64,000 nt of DNA from Pseudomonadota bacterium (lineage in GTDB: Bacteria; Pseudomonadota; Gammaproteobacteria; QQUJ01), in contig QQUJ01000023.1 of the NCBI GenBank assembly GCA_008501635.1, positions 1-64,000 of the forward strand. Reading direction: 5' to 3'. Below are positions 23,075 to 32,915 of the stretch, piece by piece. How positions within the stretch are numbered: the first letter of the stretch is position 1; each line of letters starts with the position of its first letter. The notes below the pieces were generated by a model. The model searched no databases. It saw only the letters and a program-made list of their open reading frames with translations, and had not been told where the DNA came from. Made by a program: the position numbers and the translations under genes.

Positions 23075-26019
23075 AAATCCTGGTCGTTGACGATCATCCC
23101 GACGCCCGCATTCTGCTCGCAGAGTCCTTGCGGGCTGAAGGTCACGATGTGCAATGCTGCACTGACGGTCTCAAAGCGCTCGCCTGCATCAGAGAGTGGC
23201 ACCCCGATCTCGTCATCTCCGACATCATGATGCCCCACATGGACGGCTATACCCTGTGCTGGGAAATCAAGGCCGATCCCGATTTGCAGGGCACGGCCTT
23301 CATTTTCTATACCGGCACCTACATCGAGCCCGAGGACGAAGAACTCGCCATCGGACTGGGTGCGGCACGATTTCTCGTCAAACCCATCGATCCCATCGAG
23401 TTCGCCTCCATCATTCGGCAGTTGGTGGAAGAGCAGCGCGCCGGCACTCTCCCCAGCCCCGACCATACCCAGCAGAACGCCGTCTCCCTCTCGCGCCTGC
23501 ATTCGAAGATCCTCACGCGCAAATTGCAGGAGAAGATCATCGCGCTGAACAACGAGCACCGGGCGCAGTTGGAAACCTTCAGCCTCAACGCGGTCATCCT
23601 CGAAACGGCGGCGGATGCCGTCATCGCCATCGACACCGACAACCGCATCGTCTTTGCCAACGCCGCTGCGACGCTTTTGCTGGGTTATTCCAACGAGCAA
23701 CTGCTGCGCATGTCGCTCATCGATGTGATTCCGGAACAGTTTCGCAATCGGCACGAAAAGGCTTTCAGAAAATACCTGAACACCGGCAAGAAACGTAAAG
23801 CAGGCTGGATCGGCCTGCCGCTGCAAGTACTGGATGCCAGGGGCACCAGGATTCCGGTCGAGGTCTCTTTCGGCGAACGTATCGGGGAGGGCCGCAAGCT
23901 CTTTATCGGCACACTGCGCGACATGCGCGAGCGCAGAAAGGCCGAAGAGGCGCTGCACCTCTCGGCGCGCATTATCGCCACCACCTCCGACCTGATCGCC
24001 GTCGTCGACAAGAACTACACCTACCGGATGGTCAACGACGCCTACTTCAAGATGTTCGGCAAACCGCGCGAAGCCATCGTCGATCACACTGTCGCCGAGT
24101 TGCTCGGAAAAGAGAACTTCGAGTCGATCGTCAAGGACAAATACGACCGGAGTTTTGCGGGGGAGAGCGTCACCTTTCAGTCCTGGTTCGATCTGCCGCG
24201 AATCGGCAAACGCTACATGGAGGCCTGCTACTACCCGAATCGTAGTACCGACGACACGATCCACGGCGCCATCGTCTGTGTTCGCGACATCACCGAGCAG
24301 CGCCTGGCCGAGGATGCACTGCGGCTCAGCAACCGGGCCCTGGAGGCAAGCAACAACGGTATCGTCATCACCGATTCCAATCTGCCCGACAAGCCGATCA
24401 TCTACGCCAACCCCGCCATGTGCCGTTTGACCGGTTACAGCCATGAGGAACTGATCGGCAAAAATCCGCGCTTGCTGTTTCGCAGCGACCGCGATCAAAC
24501 CGGACTCGAAACGATCCGCCAGGCACTGCGCGAGCGGCGATCCGCCGAAGTCATCGTCCGCAACTACCGCAAGGACGGAAAGCTGTTCTGGAACAACATG
24601 CACGTTGCACCGGTTTTCGACGAGCACGGCGCCTTGACTCACTACGTGGGCATAGCCAGCGATGTCAGCGATCAGATGCACTACGAAGAGGAGCTGCGCT
24701 TTCAGGCAACCCACGATACTCTCACCGGTCTCGCCAATCGCAGTCTGTTGCAGGATCTGCTCGAACAGGCCATCTCCTACGCCGATCGCCGTAACAACAA
24801 AATCGCGGTCCTGTTTGTTGATCTCGACCGCTTCAAGCAGATCAACGACAGCCTCGGCCACGGCATCGGCGACGAACTGCTGAAGCAGGTGGCGCAGCGC
24901 ATCAACGAGCGGGTACGCAAGGGAGATTCGGTCGCACGTCTGAGCGGCGACGAATTCGTGCTCATCCTCTCCGACGTACCCGACGAAGACGCGGTTGAAA
25001 AGATTGCCCGTTCCATCCACGGCTCCCTCGCCCTGCCCTTTCAGGTACTGGGCCACGAGGTACTGATTACCTGTTGTATCGGCATCAGCCTTTATCCCCG
25101 CGACAGCCGCGAAGCGGATGCCCTGTTGCGCGACGCCGATATCGCCATGTACCGCGCCAAGGAGCTGGGGCGTGATGCCGTGCAGTTTTTCTCCGCCGAG
25201 ATGTCCTCCACCATTTCGGAGCGCATGTCCATCGAGATCGGCCTGCGCCGGGCGCTGGAGCGTGGCGAGCTGCGACTTCACTACCAACCGCAGTTCAGTC
25301 TCAGCGCAAACAGGATAATCGGTGTCGAAGCGCTGGTGCGCTGGCACAGCGCCGAACGCGGCCTGGTCTCTCCCGCCCAGTTCATACCCGTTGCCGAAGA
25401 AACAGGACTGATCGTCCCCATCGGCGAATGGGTGTTGCGCGAGGCGTGCCGGCAGCTCGGCCAGTGGCGCTCGGAGGGGATCTCCCTCGATCTCGTGGCG
25501 GTCAATGTGTCCGGGTTGCAGATACAGCGCAGCGATTTCGTCACCGCGGTCCAGGCAGTGCTGCACGAGGCCAAGCTCGCGCCATCGTCATTGGGACTGG
25601 AGGTCACGGAGAGTGTCGTCATGCGCCAGGCCGATGTTGCGATCGCCGCCCTGGACCAATTGAACAAGGTGGGCGTGACGCTGGCGATCGACGACTTCGG
25701 AACCGGTTACTCCTCCCTTTCGTACCTGAAGCGGCTGCCGATCCATAAGCTCAAGATCGATCAATCGTTCGTTCGCGACATCCCCGCCGACACCAACGAT
25801 GCCGCCATTGCCCGCGCCGTGATCGCACTCGGCAAGAGTCTGCAGCTACGGGTTGTCGCCGAAGGGATCGAAACGGACGAACAGCGTATGTTCTTGATCA
25901 AGGAAGGATGCGACGACGGGCAGGGCTATTTCTTCAGCCGGCCCCTGCCTCCGGAAGAACTCGAACCGCTGCTGCGCGCCGGACCGGGAAAACCGGAAAG
26001 TACCGACTGGGTTATATGA
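23071..26019 (+). CDS. REC-PAS-PAS-PAS-GGDEF-EAL cyclic-di-GMP protein
   Basis: This 982-residue signalling protein starts with a receiver domain (1-120) having the acidic pair in VVDDHPDARI and the phospho-acceptor in VISDIMMPHMDGY. Three PAS domains follow (about 165-285, 295-405, 415-540). The GGDEF domain (about 550-710) has SGDEF instead of GGDEF at the active site, with the RxxD inhibitory site (RKGD) intact five residues before it. The EAL domain (about 725-970) keeps GVEALVRW and AIDDFGTGYSS. Phosphodiesterase activity is likely. Cyclase activity is uncertain because of the first-position serine. The start is GTG, overlapping the upstream remnant. Confidence 0.92.
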   Translation: MKILVVDDHPDARILLAESLRAEGHDVQCCTDGLKALACIREWHPDLVISDIMMPHMDGYTLCWEIKADPDLQGTAFIFYTGTYIEPEDEELAIGLGAARFLVKPIDPIEFASIIRQLVEEQRAGTLPSPDHTQQNAVSLSRLHSKILTRKLQEKIIALNNEHRAQLETFSLNAVILETAADAVIAIDTDNRIVFANAAATLLLGYSNEQLLRMSLIDVIPEQFRNRHEKAFRKYLNTGKKRKAGWIGLPLQVLDARGTRIPVEVSFGERIGEGRKLFIGTLRDMRERRKAEEALHLSARIIATTSDLIAVVDKNYTYRMVNDAYFKMFGKPREAIVDHTVAELLGKENFESIVKDKYDRSFAGESVTFQSWFDLPRIGKRYMEACYYPNRSTDDTIHGAIVCVRDITEQRLAEDALRLSNRALEASNNGIVITDSNLPDKPIIYANPAMCRLTGYSHEELIGKNPRLLFRSDRDQTGLETIRQALRERRSAEVIVRNYRKDGKLFWNNMHVAPVFDEHGALTHYVGIASDVSDQMHYEEELRFQATHDTLTGLANRSLLQDLLEQAISYADRRNNKIAVLFVDLDRFKQINDSLGHGIGDELLKQVAQRINERVRKGDSVARLSGDEFVLILSDVPDEDAVEKIARSIHGSLALPFQVLGHEVLITCCIGISLYPRDSREADALLRDADIAMYRAKELGRDAVQFFSAEMSSTISERMSIEIGLRRALERGELRLHYQPQFSLSANRIIGVEALVRWHSAERGLVSPAQFIPVAEETGLIVPIGEWVLREACRQLGQWRSEGISLDLVAVNVSGLQIQRSDFVTAVQAVLHEAKLAPSSLGLEVTESVVMRQADVAIAALDQLNKVGVTLAIDDFGTGYSSLSYLKRLPIHKLKIDQSFVRDIPADTNDAAIARAVIALGKSLQLRVVAEGIETDEQRMFLIKEGCDDGQGYFFSRPLPPEELEPLLRAGPGKPESTDWVI

Positions 26020-26031
26020 CGCCTTGACCCG

Positions 26032-26847
26032 CTAGCGCGGGCTGTCAGACACCGCGTCGGCAGCCACTCTCAGCCGGCGCGCCAACGCCTTGTCGATCGC
26101 CCGCGCGGCGGCGACCAGACCAAACGTGGCAGTCACCGCGGTCGCTGCCCCATACCCCATGCTGCAATCGAGATGCACCCCGTGGATGCCGGGTTTCTCC
26201 TGGCAGACGGTGCCGTCAGATTTTGGGTAGACCGGCTGCTCGTCGGAGAAAACGCACTCCACGCCGAAATAGCGCTGGGGATTGCGCGTAAAGTTGTGGT
26301 GATCACGCAGATGTTTGCGCACTTTGGCTGCCAATGCATCGTTGTAGGTGCGGCTCAGATCGACCACACGGATCCTGGTCGGGTCACGTCGTCCCCCCGC
26401 GCCCCCGGTGGTGATGATCGGGATCTTGTTGCGTTTACAGGTATAGACCATCGTCGCCTTGACGCTGATGCTGTCGATGGCATCGATGACGTAGTCATAA
26501 TCCCGTTCCAGCAGTTCGCGATGGTTGCGATCGGTGAGAAAATCATCGATCAGATCACACCGGATATCAGGATTGATCTGCCGTGCCCGTTCGCCCAGCA
26601 CCTCGATCTTCTTGCGGCCGAAACTGGCAGTCAGCGCGTGGCTCTGGCGATTGACATTGCTGGCGCACACCTCATCGTAATCGATCATCGTAAGACGCCC
26701 GATTCCCGAACGTGCCAACGCCTCGACCGCCCAGGAGCCGACGCCGCCCACACCCACCACGCAGACGTGCAGATCGCGCAGCAACGCGTAGCGCTGATCG
26801 CCGTAGAGGCGGCGCAGACCGGCAAAGCGAAGATCGTAATCAGCCAT
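26032..26847 (-). CDS. tcdA: tRNA threonylcarbamoyladenosine dehydratase TcdA
   Basis: This 271-residue ThiF/E1-like enzyme (CsdL) cyclises t6A at position 37 of ANN-decoding tRNAs to ct6A with ATP. The nucleotide-binding motif CVVGVGGVGSWAVEALARSG, the DYDEVCASNVNRQ segment and DYVIDAIDSISVKATM are all present. It is the last gene of a minus-strand run after tatD, with 12 bases between. No csdA/csdE genes are nearby. Confidence 0.95.
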   Translation of the reverse strand: MADYDLRFAGLRRLYGDQRYALLRDLHVCVVGVGGVGSWAVEALARSGIGRLTMIDYDEVCASNVNRQSHALTASFGRKKIEVLGERARQINPDIRCDLIDDFLTDRNHRELLERDYDYVIDAIDSISVKATMVYTCKRNKIPIITTGGAGGRRDPTRIRVVDLSRTYNDALAAKVRKHLRDHHNFTRNPQRYFGVECVFSDEQPVYPKSDGTVCQEKPGIHGVHLDCSMGYGAATAVTATFGLVAAARAIDKALARRLRVAADAVSDSPR

Positions 26848-26859
26848 GCGTGGAAAGTA

Positions 26860-27639
26860 TCAAGCTGGCTGGCGTCCATCGAGGCCCAGCACAGCGCAGG
26901 CATTGGCGGTAGTGGTCGCGGCGATCAGTTCCAGTGCCTCGGCGCGTATCTCTGCCAACGCTTCAGCCACCTCGATGAGGTACTCAGGGCTATTGCGCTC
27001 CCCATGGTGGCTGGCAACCACCAGATCGGGGGCGTCGGTCTCCAGCACTATGGCCTCCAACGGCAGTTCGCGGGCCAATCGCCGGATATTCCGGGAACGC
27101 TCGTAGGTCAGTGTGCCGCCAAAACCAAGCTTGAACCCCAACTCTAGGTACTGTTCGGCCTGCTGCAGGCTGCCGTTGAAAGCATGAGCGATGCCACCCT
27201 TCACCCGTATACGACGCAGCACCGCAAGCACCTCGTCATGGGCCTTGCGCACATGCAGCAGCACCGGCAGGTCCGCCTCGCGTGCGCAGGTCAATTGCGC
27301 CGCAAAAAGCGTTTGCTGACGTTGATGATCGATGGATTTCACGTAGTGATCGATACCGATCTCACCCACGGCGACCGGGCGTTCGCGCCGCAGATAATCG
27401 GCCAGAAGAGCGACGTCTTGATCCTGATGGAGATCGAGATAGACCGGATGCAGCCCCAGCGCGGGCAGGAGCCCACTTTCCCTGGCGCACAGCGCGAGCA
27501 ACCCATCCCATCCCGACGCGGTAACGGCAGGCACGACGATGCGTGTGATTCCCATGCTCCGACACCGTGCCAGCACGGCCTCCCGATCGGCGTCGAACTC
27601 GCTCACGTCGAGGTGGCAGTGGGTATCGATCAGTTCCAT
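26860..27639 (-). CDS. tatD: TatD family metal-dependent hydrolase
   Basis: This 259-residue amidohydrolase-fold protein has the metal ligands of TatD DNases: IDTHCHLDVSEFDADR at the N terminus, VAVGEIGIDHY near residue 91, PVLLHVRKAHDEV, and VLETDAPDLVV near the end. TatD proteins act as 3'-5' exonucleases on single-stranded DNA and RNA. Paralogues such as YcfH and YjjV cannot be told apart here. It starts within the last codons of the DsbA-like gene (10-base overlap), so the two are translationally coupled. It is part of the operon that ends with tcdA. Confidence 0.9.
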   Translation of the reverse strand: MELIDTHCHLDVSEFDADREAVLARCRSMGITRIVVPAVTASGWDGLLALCARESGLLPALGLHPVYLDLHQDQDVALLADYLRRERPVAVGEIGIDHYVKSIDHQRQQTLFAAQLTCAREADLPVLLHVRKAHDEVLAVLRRIRVKGGIAHAFNGSLQQAEQYLELGFKLGFGGTLTYERSRNIRRLARELPLEAIVLETDAPDLVVASHHGERNSPEYLIEVAEALAEIRAEALELIAATTTANACAVLGLDGRQPA

Positions 27640-28298
27640 GTCGCTGTGCGTTCAGCGAGTAGCGTCTCGATCGTTGCGCGCATCGGCGCGGCATCGCCGT
27701 AATCGAGGGGCACCAGCCAACGACCTGCAGCGGTCACCAGGATCAGACTGGGGTAGCCGGATGCCCCTAAGGCATCGGTTTCCTCGATTTCCGCCAGCAG
27801 CTGGCGCTGCGTCGCCGGATCACGGAGAGTCGCGCGAAAGCGGTCCGCATCGAGACCCAGCTCTTCGGCCAGCGCCACCAGCGTCGCCTCATCGGAGGGA
27901 TTGCGCGCCTGCTGATAGTAGGCCTGCTGTATGACGCGCGTCATGGCAGCGTCGTACTGCTCGCCCTGGGCACGTGCCGCGATCACCGCGCGACAGGCCG
28001 GGTAGGTGGAACGGCGCGGTTGGCATTTCGTCCAGAAATCGAAATTGAAGCGAGTCCCCGGTACACGCGTTTCAATCCGGCGCCAGGTGGCCTGCAATTG
28101 TTCACGCATCGCCTCGGGCATGGGCAGATCGGTATCGGGAGCCAGCCCACCCAACAGGCGTTTCACGGTTACTCCGGCAGGAAGCTCATCCTGCAAGCGG
28201 GTCCAGACCGGGGCAAAACCAAAACACCAGCTGCACATGGGATCATGCGCGTAATAGAGGATCGCATCGCCCGTGGTTGCGCTAGGCACGACCGGCAT
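27630..28298 (-). CDS. DsbA-family oxidoreductase (cytosolic type)
   Basis: This 222-residue thioredoxin-fold protein has the CSWC active site at residues 22-25 (HDPMCSWCFGFAPVW) and an all-helical insertion. The cis-proline loop reads GASGYPSLILV. There is no signal peptide, so it resembles the cytosolic FrnE-like or 2-hydroxychromene-2-carboxylate isomerase-like branch rather than periplasmic DsbA. The isomerase branch normally lacks CxxC, so oxidoreductase is the better guess. It overlaps the genes on both sides (17 bases upstream, 10 bases downstream), so it belongs to a tight operon. Confidence 0.82.
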   Translation of the reverse strand: MPVVPSATTGDAILYYAHDPMCSWCFGFAPVWTRLQDELPAGVTVKRLLGGLAPDTDLPMPEAMREQLQATWRRIETRVPGTRFNFDFWTKCQPRRSTYPACRAVIAARAQGEQYDAAMTRVIQQAYYQQARNPSDEATLVALAEELGLDADRFRATLRDPATQRQLLAEIEETDALGASGYPSLILVTAAGRWLVPLDYGDAAPMRATIETLLAERTATWN

Positions 28299-28581
28299 CG
28301 CTGTCGTTGGGCGAGTGAAAATACTCGCTCTCTTCGGCGGCCAGCTTGACCAGGCGCTGCAACTCTTTCAACCGCTGGCTGGCGGTGCCGAGCGGCGAGC
28401 AATCCTCGCACAACGGATCGCCACAAGGTTGCCGCGAATAGAGCCAATACTGAATGGCGCCGGCCACCAGGCCATCGGCGACATCCCAAAGATCGGCCTC
28501 CTGGTCATTGTCTGCCAGCTGGTTGCCCAGATCGATGGTGTGGCGCGCGGCCTCTTCGTATACGGAGTCGTCTTGTTCCAT
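28282..28581 (-). CDS. Conserved small protein with Cys motif, unknown
   Basis: This 99-residue acidic protein has PCGDPLCEDC near residues 51-60 and an ESEYFHSPNDSD tail. I recognise the pattern as a conserved gammaproteobacterial hypothetical, but no function is known. I start at ATG 28581 (MEQDDSVYEEAARH). A longer frame from 28728 exists, but its first 49 residues look non-coding and would run into the divergent lon promoter. Its end overlaps the start of the DsbA-like gene by 17 bases, so it is the first gene of the operon running to tcdA. Confidence 0.7.
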   Translation of the reverse strand: MEQDDSVYEEAARHTIDLGNQLADNDQEADLWDVADGLVAGAIQYWLYSRQPCGDPLCEDCSPLGTASQRLKELQRLVKLAAEESEYFHSPNDSDAGRA

Positions 28582-28620
28582 GGGGGAGTCGAACGTCTTC
28601 GGGATCTGCGGAAAGCGGGG

Positions 28621-28649
28621 GTTGATTCTAGCAGATCGAACCCCAATAT
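28621..28649 (+). promoter_or_regulatory. Possible sigma32-type promoter for lon
   Basis: GTTGATT at 28621 and CCCCAATAT at 28641 with a 13-base spacer resemble the heat-shock consensus CTTGAAA / CCCCATNT, about 110 bases upstream of lon. Heat-shock control of lon is established in enterobacteria. The match here is inference, with mismatches in the -35 box. Confidence 0.4.
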
Positions 28650-28757
28650 GACCCCGCAGACACACCCGTTTCAGCTCAACAACCGGCTGTCCCGCTGGCG
28701 GCGGACGGCAACTCCACGACCCTGGCACATCGACAGGCCACCCGCAAAGAAGAGCTC

Positions 28758-31166
28758 ATGCAAGAATCCGACACCCTGAACGGCGAAATCATCAACACCG
28801 AGGCCGGCAACGACGCGGCGGTTCATTCCGATCTGGCTGTACCGGGTGACCTGCTGCCCAATACCCTGCACATCCTGCCGATTTTCGAGCGGCCCTTCTT
28901 CCCCGCCCAGGCCCTGCCCATGCTGCTCGATGCCGATCAATGGCTGGAGACGGTCGAGGCGGTGGGCGAGGCCGCACACCATAAAGTGGGAATGCTGCTG
29001 GTTCATACCGAACCTCAGCAACTGCCCGACCCCGAAGACTTCTTTCGCGTCGGCTGCGTGGTGCGTATGCACCATCCGATCCACAACGGCGACAAGATCC
29101 AGTTCATCGCCGAGGGTATGCAGCGTTTTCGCATCGTGCGCTGGATGAGCAAGAAACCGCCCTTTGTCGCCCAGGTGGAGTACCCTGACGAGGCGACCGA
29201 TCGCAGCGATGAGGCACGCGCCTACGCCATGGCGCTGATCAACACCATCCGCGAGCTGCTGCCCCTCAATCCGCTCTACGGCGAGGAGCTCAAACAGTTC
29301 CTCAATCGTTTCAGCCCCAACGAGCCTTCGGCGCTGGCCGATTTCGCGGCAAGCCTGGTCACCTCCGGGCGGGAAGAGCTGCAGCGGATTCTGGAGACCT
29401 TCCCGGTGCGCCAGCGTATGGAGCGGGTGCTGCTGCTGATCAAGAAAGAGCTGGAGGTCGCCAAACTGCAGACCAAGATCCGCCAGCAGGTGGAAGAGAA
29501 GATCTCCGACCAGCAGCGCAAGTTCTTCCTGCGCGAACAGCTCAAGGAGATCCAGCACGAGCTGGGCATTGCCAAGGATGATAAGACGGCGGACATCGAA
29601 CGCTTCAAGCAGCGCCTGGCCAAACTGACGGTGCCCGAACAGGCGCAGAAGCGCATCGACGAGGAGCTGGAGAAACTTGCGATACTCGAATCGGGCTCGC
29701 CCGAATACGGTGTCACCCGCAACTACCTGGATTGGCTGACCAACCTGCCGTGGGGGGTGCACTCCAAGGACAAACTCGATTTAAACCGGGCGCGTAAAAT
29801 TCTCGATCGCGACCACGACAGTCTGGAGGATGTGAAGGAGCGTATCGTCGAGTTTCTGGCGGTGGGTGTGCTGAAAGGCGAGATTCGCGGCTCGATCCTC
29901 TGTCTCGTCGGCCCGCCGGGTGTGGGCAAGACCTCAATCGGCCGCTCCATCGCCGATGCCCTGGGACGCAAGTTCTACCGCTTCAGCCTCGGCGGCATGC
30001 GCGACGAGGCCGAAATCAAAGGCCACCGCCGCACCTACATCGGCGCCATGCCCGGCAAATTCATCCAGGCCATCAAGGATGCGGGCGTCGCCAATCCGCT
30101 GATCATGCTCGACGAGATCGACAAGGTGGGCGCCTCCTACCACGGCGATCCCGCCTCGGCACTGCTGGAGGTGCTCGATCCGGAGCAGAACATCGATTTC
30201 CTCGATCACTATCTCGACGTGCGCTTCGACCTCTCCAAGTGCCTGTTTATCTGCACCGCCAACCAGCTCGACACCATCCCCGCCCCATTGCTCGATCGCA
30301 TGGAGGTGATCCGATTATCGGGTTACATCACTGCGGAAAAACTGGAGATCGCCAGGAACCACCTCTGGCCGCGCGCCCTGGAAAAGACCGGATTGAAGGC
30401 AAGCCAGCTAAAAATCAGCGATGCCGCGCTGCGCCAGGTGATCGAGGGCTACGCCCGCGAAGCGGGCGTGCGCAACCTGGAGAAGCAGCTACTGCGCATC
30501 TGCCGCAAGACGGTGGTGCGCGTGGCGCGCTCGCGCAAGGCGCTGAAAACCGTGCGTGTCGGTGTCACCAATCTCGAGGAGTTCCTGGGAAAACCGTTGT
30601 TCAAGCCGGAAAAGCCGATCCGCGGCGTGGGGGTGGCCACCGGTCTGGCCTGGACGCGGCTGGGCGGCGTCACACTGCCCGTCGAGGCGACGAAAGTCCA
30701 CAGCAAGAATCGCGGCTTCAAACTCACGGGCAAATTGGGCGAAGTGATGCGCGAATCGGCCGAACTCGCCTACTCCTACATCGCCTCGCATCTCGCTGAC
30801 TACGGTGCCGATTCCGACCATTTCGACAACGCCTTCATCCACCTCCATGTACCCGAAGGCGCGACACCCAAGGATGGCCCCAGCGCCGGTATCACCATGG
30901 CCACCGCGCTGCTCTCGCTGGCCCGCAACGTGCGCCCACGCGGACCCATCGCCATGACCGGGGAGTTGACTCTCACGGGGCAGGTTCTGCCGGTGGGCGG
31001 CATCCGTGAAAAGGTGATCGCCGCACGGCGGGTGAAGATCAAAGAGCTGATTCTTCCCGAGGACAACCGCCGTGACTTCGATGAACTCCCGGACCATATC
31101 CGCGCCGGTCTGACGGTGCACTTCGCCAGCCACTACGACGAGGTAGCGCCGGTGATGTTTAGGTAG
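28758..31166 (+). CDS. lon: ATP-dependent protease Lon
   Basis: This 802-residue serine protease degrades misfolded and regulatory proteins in the cytosol. Order: an N-terminal substrate domain (about 40-235, starting [20 protein letters not shown]), a coiled-coil helix (240-310), an AAA+ module with Walker [14 protein letters not shown] near 380 and [11 protein letters not shown], then the protease domain with the catalytic serine in [12 protein letters not shown] and the lysine in REKVIAARR. It is slightly longer than E. coli Lon (784). It stands alone, without clpX upstream. A heat-shock-like promoter precedes it and a palindromic repeat follows it. Confidence 0.96.
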   Translation: MQESDTLNGEIINTEAGNDAAVHSDLAVPGDLLPNTLHILPIFERPFFPAQALPMLLDADQWLETVEAVGEAAHHKVGMLLVHTEPQQLPDPEDFFRVGCVVRMHHPIHNGDKIQFIAEGMQRFRIVRWMSKKPPFVAQVEYPDEATDRSDEARAYAMALINTIRELLPLNPLYGEELKQFLNRFSPNEPSALADFAASLVTSGREELQRILETFPVRQRMERVLLLIKKELEVAKLQTKIRQQVEEKISDQQRKFFLREQLKEIQHELGIAKDDKTADIERFKQRLAKLTVPEQAQKRIDEELEKLAILESGSPEYGVTRNYLDWLTNLPWGVHSKDKLDLNRARKILDRDHDSLEDVKERIVEFLAVGVLKGEIRGSILCLVGPPGVGKTSIGRSIADALGRKFYRFSLGGMRDEAEIKGHRRTYIGAMPGKFIQAIKDAGVANPLIMLDEIDKVGASYHGDPASALLEVLDPEQNIDFLDHYLDVRFDLSKCLFICTANQLDTIPAPLLDRMEVIRLSGYITAEKLEIARNHLWPRALEKTGLKASQLKISDAALRQVIEGYAREAGVRNLEKQLLRICRKTVVRVARSRKALKTVRVGVTNLEEFLGKPLFKPEKPIRGVGVATGLAWTRLGGVTLPVEATKVHSKNRGFKLTGKLGEVMRESAELAYSYIASHLADYGADSDHFDNAFIHLHVPEGATPKDGPSAGITMATALLSLARNVRPRGPIAMTGELTLTGQVLPVGGIREKVIAARRVKIKELILPEDNRRDFDELPDHIRAGLTVHFASHYDEVAPVMFR

Positions 31167-31186
31167 GAGATCGATTAAGTTTTTTT

Positions 31187-31296
31187 CGCGCAAAGGCGCG
31201 AAGACGCAAAGTCTGCTAAGAAAAATATTGCAGAAGCAGTCAAAAGTGTTCTAACGGTTTAATTTGCGTCCTTGGCGCTTTTGGCGCCTTTGCGCG
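31187..31296. repeat. Palindromic intergenic repeat, family 2 copy 1
   Basis: The left arm is CGCGCAAAGGCGCGAAGACG followed by CAAAG (31187-31211). The right arm at 31263-31296 reads, in reverse complement, CGCGCAAAGGCGCCAAAAGC with a further GACGCAAA. It lies between lon and the convergent hydrolase gene and could fold in RNA as a long hairpin. A second copy at 51607-51696 shares the (A)GCGCA-AG-CGC-AAGACGC pattern. No coding capacity. Confidence 0.7.
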
Positions 31297-31308
31297 AGAC
31301 CAACTAAA

Positions 31309-31956
31309 TCACAAATCCATCACCCGATCCCCCACGAAGGGGTTGTTCTCTCGCTCGGCACCGAAGGTCGATGCCGGTCCGTGACCGGGAAGGAACTCCA
31401 CTTCATCGCCCAGCGGGAACAGCTTCTGGCGGATGGAGTGCATCAGATCGTCGAAATTGCCGCGTGGGAAATCGGTGCGGCCGATGGAGCCCTGAAACAG
31501 CACATCGCCCACCACGGCCAGTTTCTCCGTCGGGTGGTAGAAGACCACGTGGCCCGGCGTATGCCCCGGGCAGTGGATCACCTCCAGGGTCTCGTTGCCC
31601 ACCTGAACGGTATCCCCGTCCTCCAGCCAGCGTGACGGTTCGAACGATTGGGACCTGCCAAAGCCGAACTGGATTGCCTGTTGCGGCAGTTCGTCGATCC
31701 AGAACTTATCGTCGATGTGCGGCCCTTCGATGGGAACACCCAGACGCGCAGCCAGTGCCGCCACCGCGCCCACGTGATCGACGTGGCCGTGGGTGACCAG
31801 GATCTTTTCTACGGTAGCATCCGCCTCTTTGACGGCGCCCAGAATGCGCTCGATATCGCCACCGGGATCAACGATGGCGGCCTTTTTGGTCTTTTCACAG
31901 ACCAGCAGCGAGCAGTTCTGTTCGAAGGGGGTGACGGGTACGACATAGACTTTCAC
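31309..31956 (-). CDS. Metallo-beta-lactamase-fold hydrolase, glyoxalase II-like (YcbL type)
   Basis: This 215-residue hydrolase has the binuclear zinc motif THGHVDHVGA, then HCPGHTPGHVVFY, VGDVLFQGSIGRTDFPRG and GHGPASTFGAERENNPF. The DFPRG and ERENNPF elements are those of the type II glyoxalase II / YcbL group, which hydrolyses S-D-lactoylglutathione or related thioesters. The start is a GTG with AAGGA upstream. Its immediate neighbours do not suggest a specific substrate. Confidence 0.88.
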   Translation of the reverse strand: MKVYVVPVTPFEQNCSLLVCEKTKKAAIVDPGGDIERILGAVKEADATVEKILVTHGHVDHVGAVAALAARLGVPIEGPHIDDKFWIDELPQQAIQFGFGRSQSFEPSRWLEDGDTVQVGNETLEVIHCPGHTPGHVVFYHPTEKLAVVGDVLFQGSIGRTDFPRGNFDDLMHSIRQKLFPLGDEVEFLPGHGPASTFGAERENNPFVGDRVMDL

Positions 31957-32007
31957 GGCAGAGTCCTTGGTTCCAGCGAAACGCGGATTCTACCAGAAGC
32001 CCGACTA

Positions 32008-32904
32008 TCAACCCTCAGCCGCCCCGATTTCATGGTTGGCGAGCCGCTCCAGTGCCCGCACCAGGGCCGAGTGGTCCCAGCCCGCGCCGCCCAGGGCCGC
32101 GCAGGCGTTGAAGAGCTCCTGCGCGGTGGCGGTATTGGGCAGCGCCACCCCCAGGGCGCGCGCCCCTTGCAGCGCCAGGTTGAGATCCTTCTGGTGTAAC
32201 TCGATACGAAATCCCGGATCGAAGGTGCGCTTGATCATGCGTTGGCCGTGCAGCTCCAGAATCCGCGACTGCGCCAATCCGCCCAGCAAGGCTTCGCGCA
32301 CCCTGGCCACGTCGGCACCGGCTTTCGACGCGAACAGCAGCCCTTCGGCGACGGCCTCGATGGTCAACGCCACCACGATCTGATTGGCCACCTTGCAGGT
32401 TTGACCGTCGCCATTGGGACCGATGTGGGTGATGGTCTTGCCGACGATCTCGAGGTAGGGCCTGGCGCGCTCGAAACCTTCCGGTGTCGCTCCCACCATG
32501 ATGGTCAGGGCGGCGTTGACCGCCCCCACCTCGCCGCCGGAGACCGGCGCGTCCACATAGTCACCCCCCGCGGCGCGGATACGCTCGGCGAAATCACGCG
32601 TTGCCAGCGGCGCAATGGAACTCATGTCGATGACCAGCGCACCGGGCTGCAGGCCGGCGGCGACACCCTGCTTATCGAACAACACCGCTTCCACCTGCGG
32701 CGTGTCGGGAACCATGATGATGATCACCTCGGCGCGTTGCGCCACCTCACGCGGATTGGCGCAGACCTCGATGCCCTTCGCCAGCAGGTCGCCCGGTACC
32801 GCGCTGCGGTGCTTTACGGTACACACGGTGTGCCCGGCGTCCAGCAGATGCCCCGCCATGGGCCGGCCCATGATGCCCATGCCGATGAATCCGATTGTGC
32901 TCAT
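32008..32904 (-). CDS. garR: 2-hydroxy-3-oxopropionate reductase (tartronate semialdehyde reductase)
   Basis: This protein of about 298 residues is a beta-hydroxyacid dehydrogenase: the NAD-binding motif GFIGMGIMGRPMAGHLL at the N terminus, the substrate motif DAPVSGGEVGAVNAALTIMVG near 120-140, and the catalytic-lysine segment GQTCKVANQIVVALTIEA. It would reduce tartronate semialdehyde to D-glycerate with NADH. I begin it at ATG 32904, seven bases after GGGAG. It follows hyi on the same strand, as in the glyoxylate-to-glycerate operon. Glyoxylate carboligase is not in this window. Confidence 0.88.
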   Translation of the reverse strand: MSTIGFIGMGIMGRPMAGHLLDAGHTVCTVKHRSAVPGDLLAKGIEVCANPREVAQRAEVIIIMVPDTPQVEAVLFDKQGVAAGLQPGALVIDMSSIAPLATRDFAERIRAAGGDYVDAPVSGGEVGAVNAALTIMVGATPEGFERARPYLEIVGKTITHIGPNGDGQTCKVANQIVVALTIEAVAEGLLFASKAGADVARVREALLGGLAQSRILELHGQRMIKRTFDPGFRIELHQKDLNLALQGARALGVALPNTATAQELFNACAALGGAGWDHSALVRALERLANHEIGAAEG

Positions 32905-32915
32905 CGCAATCTCCC

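Noticed and set aside
22657..25566. A 969-residue minus-strand open frame opposite the REC-PAS-GGDEF-EAL gene
   Set aside because: Its length is notable, but no domain is recognisable and the sense strand carries five intact domains. Open antisense frames of this length arise in GC-rich genes.
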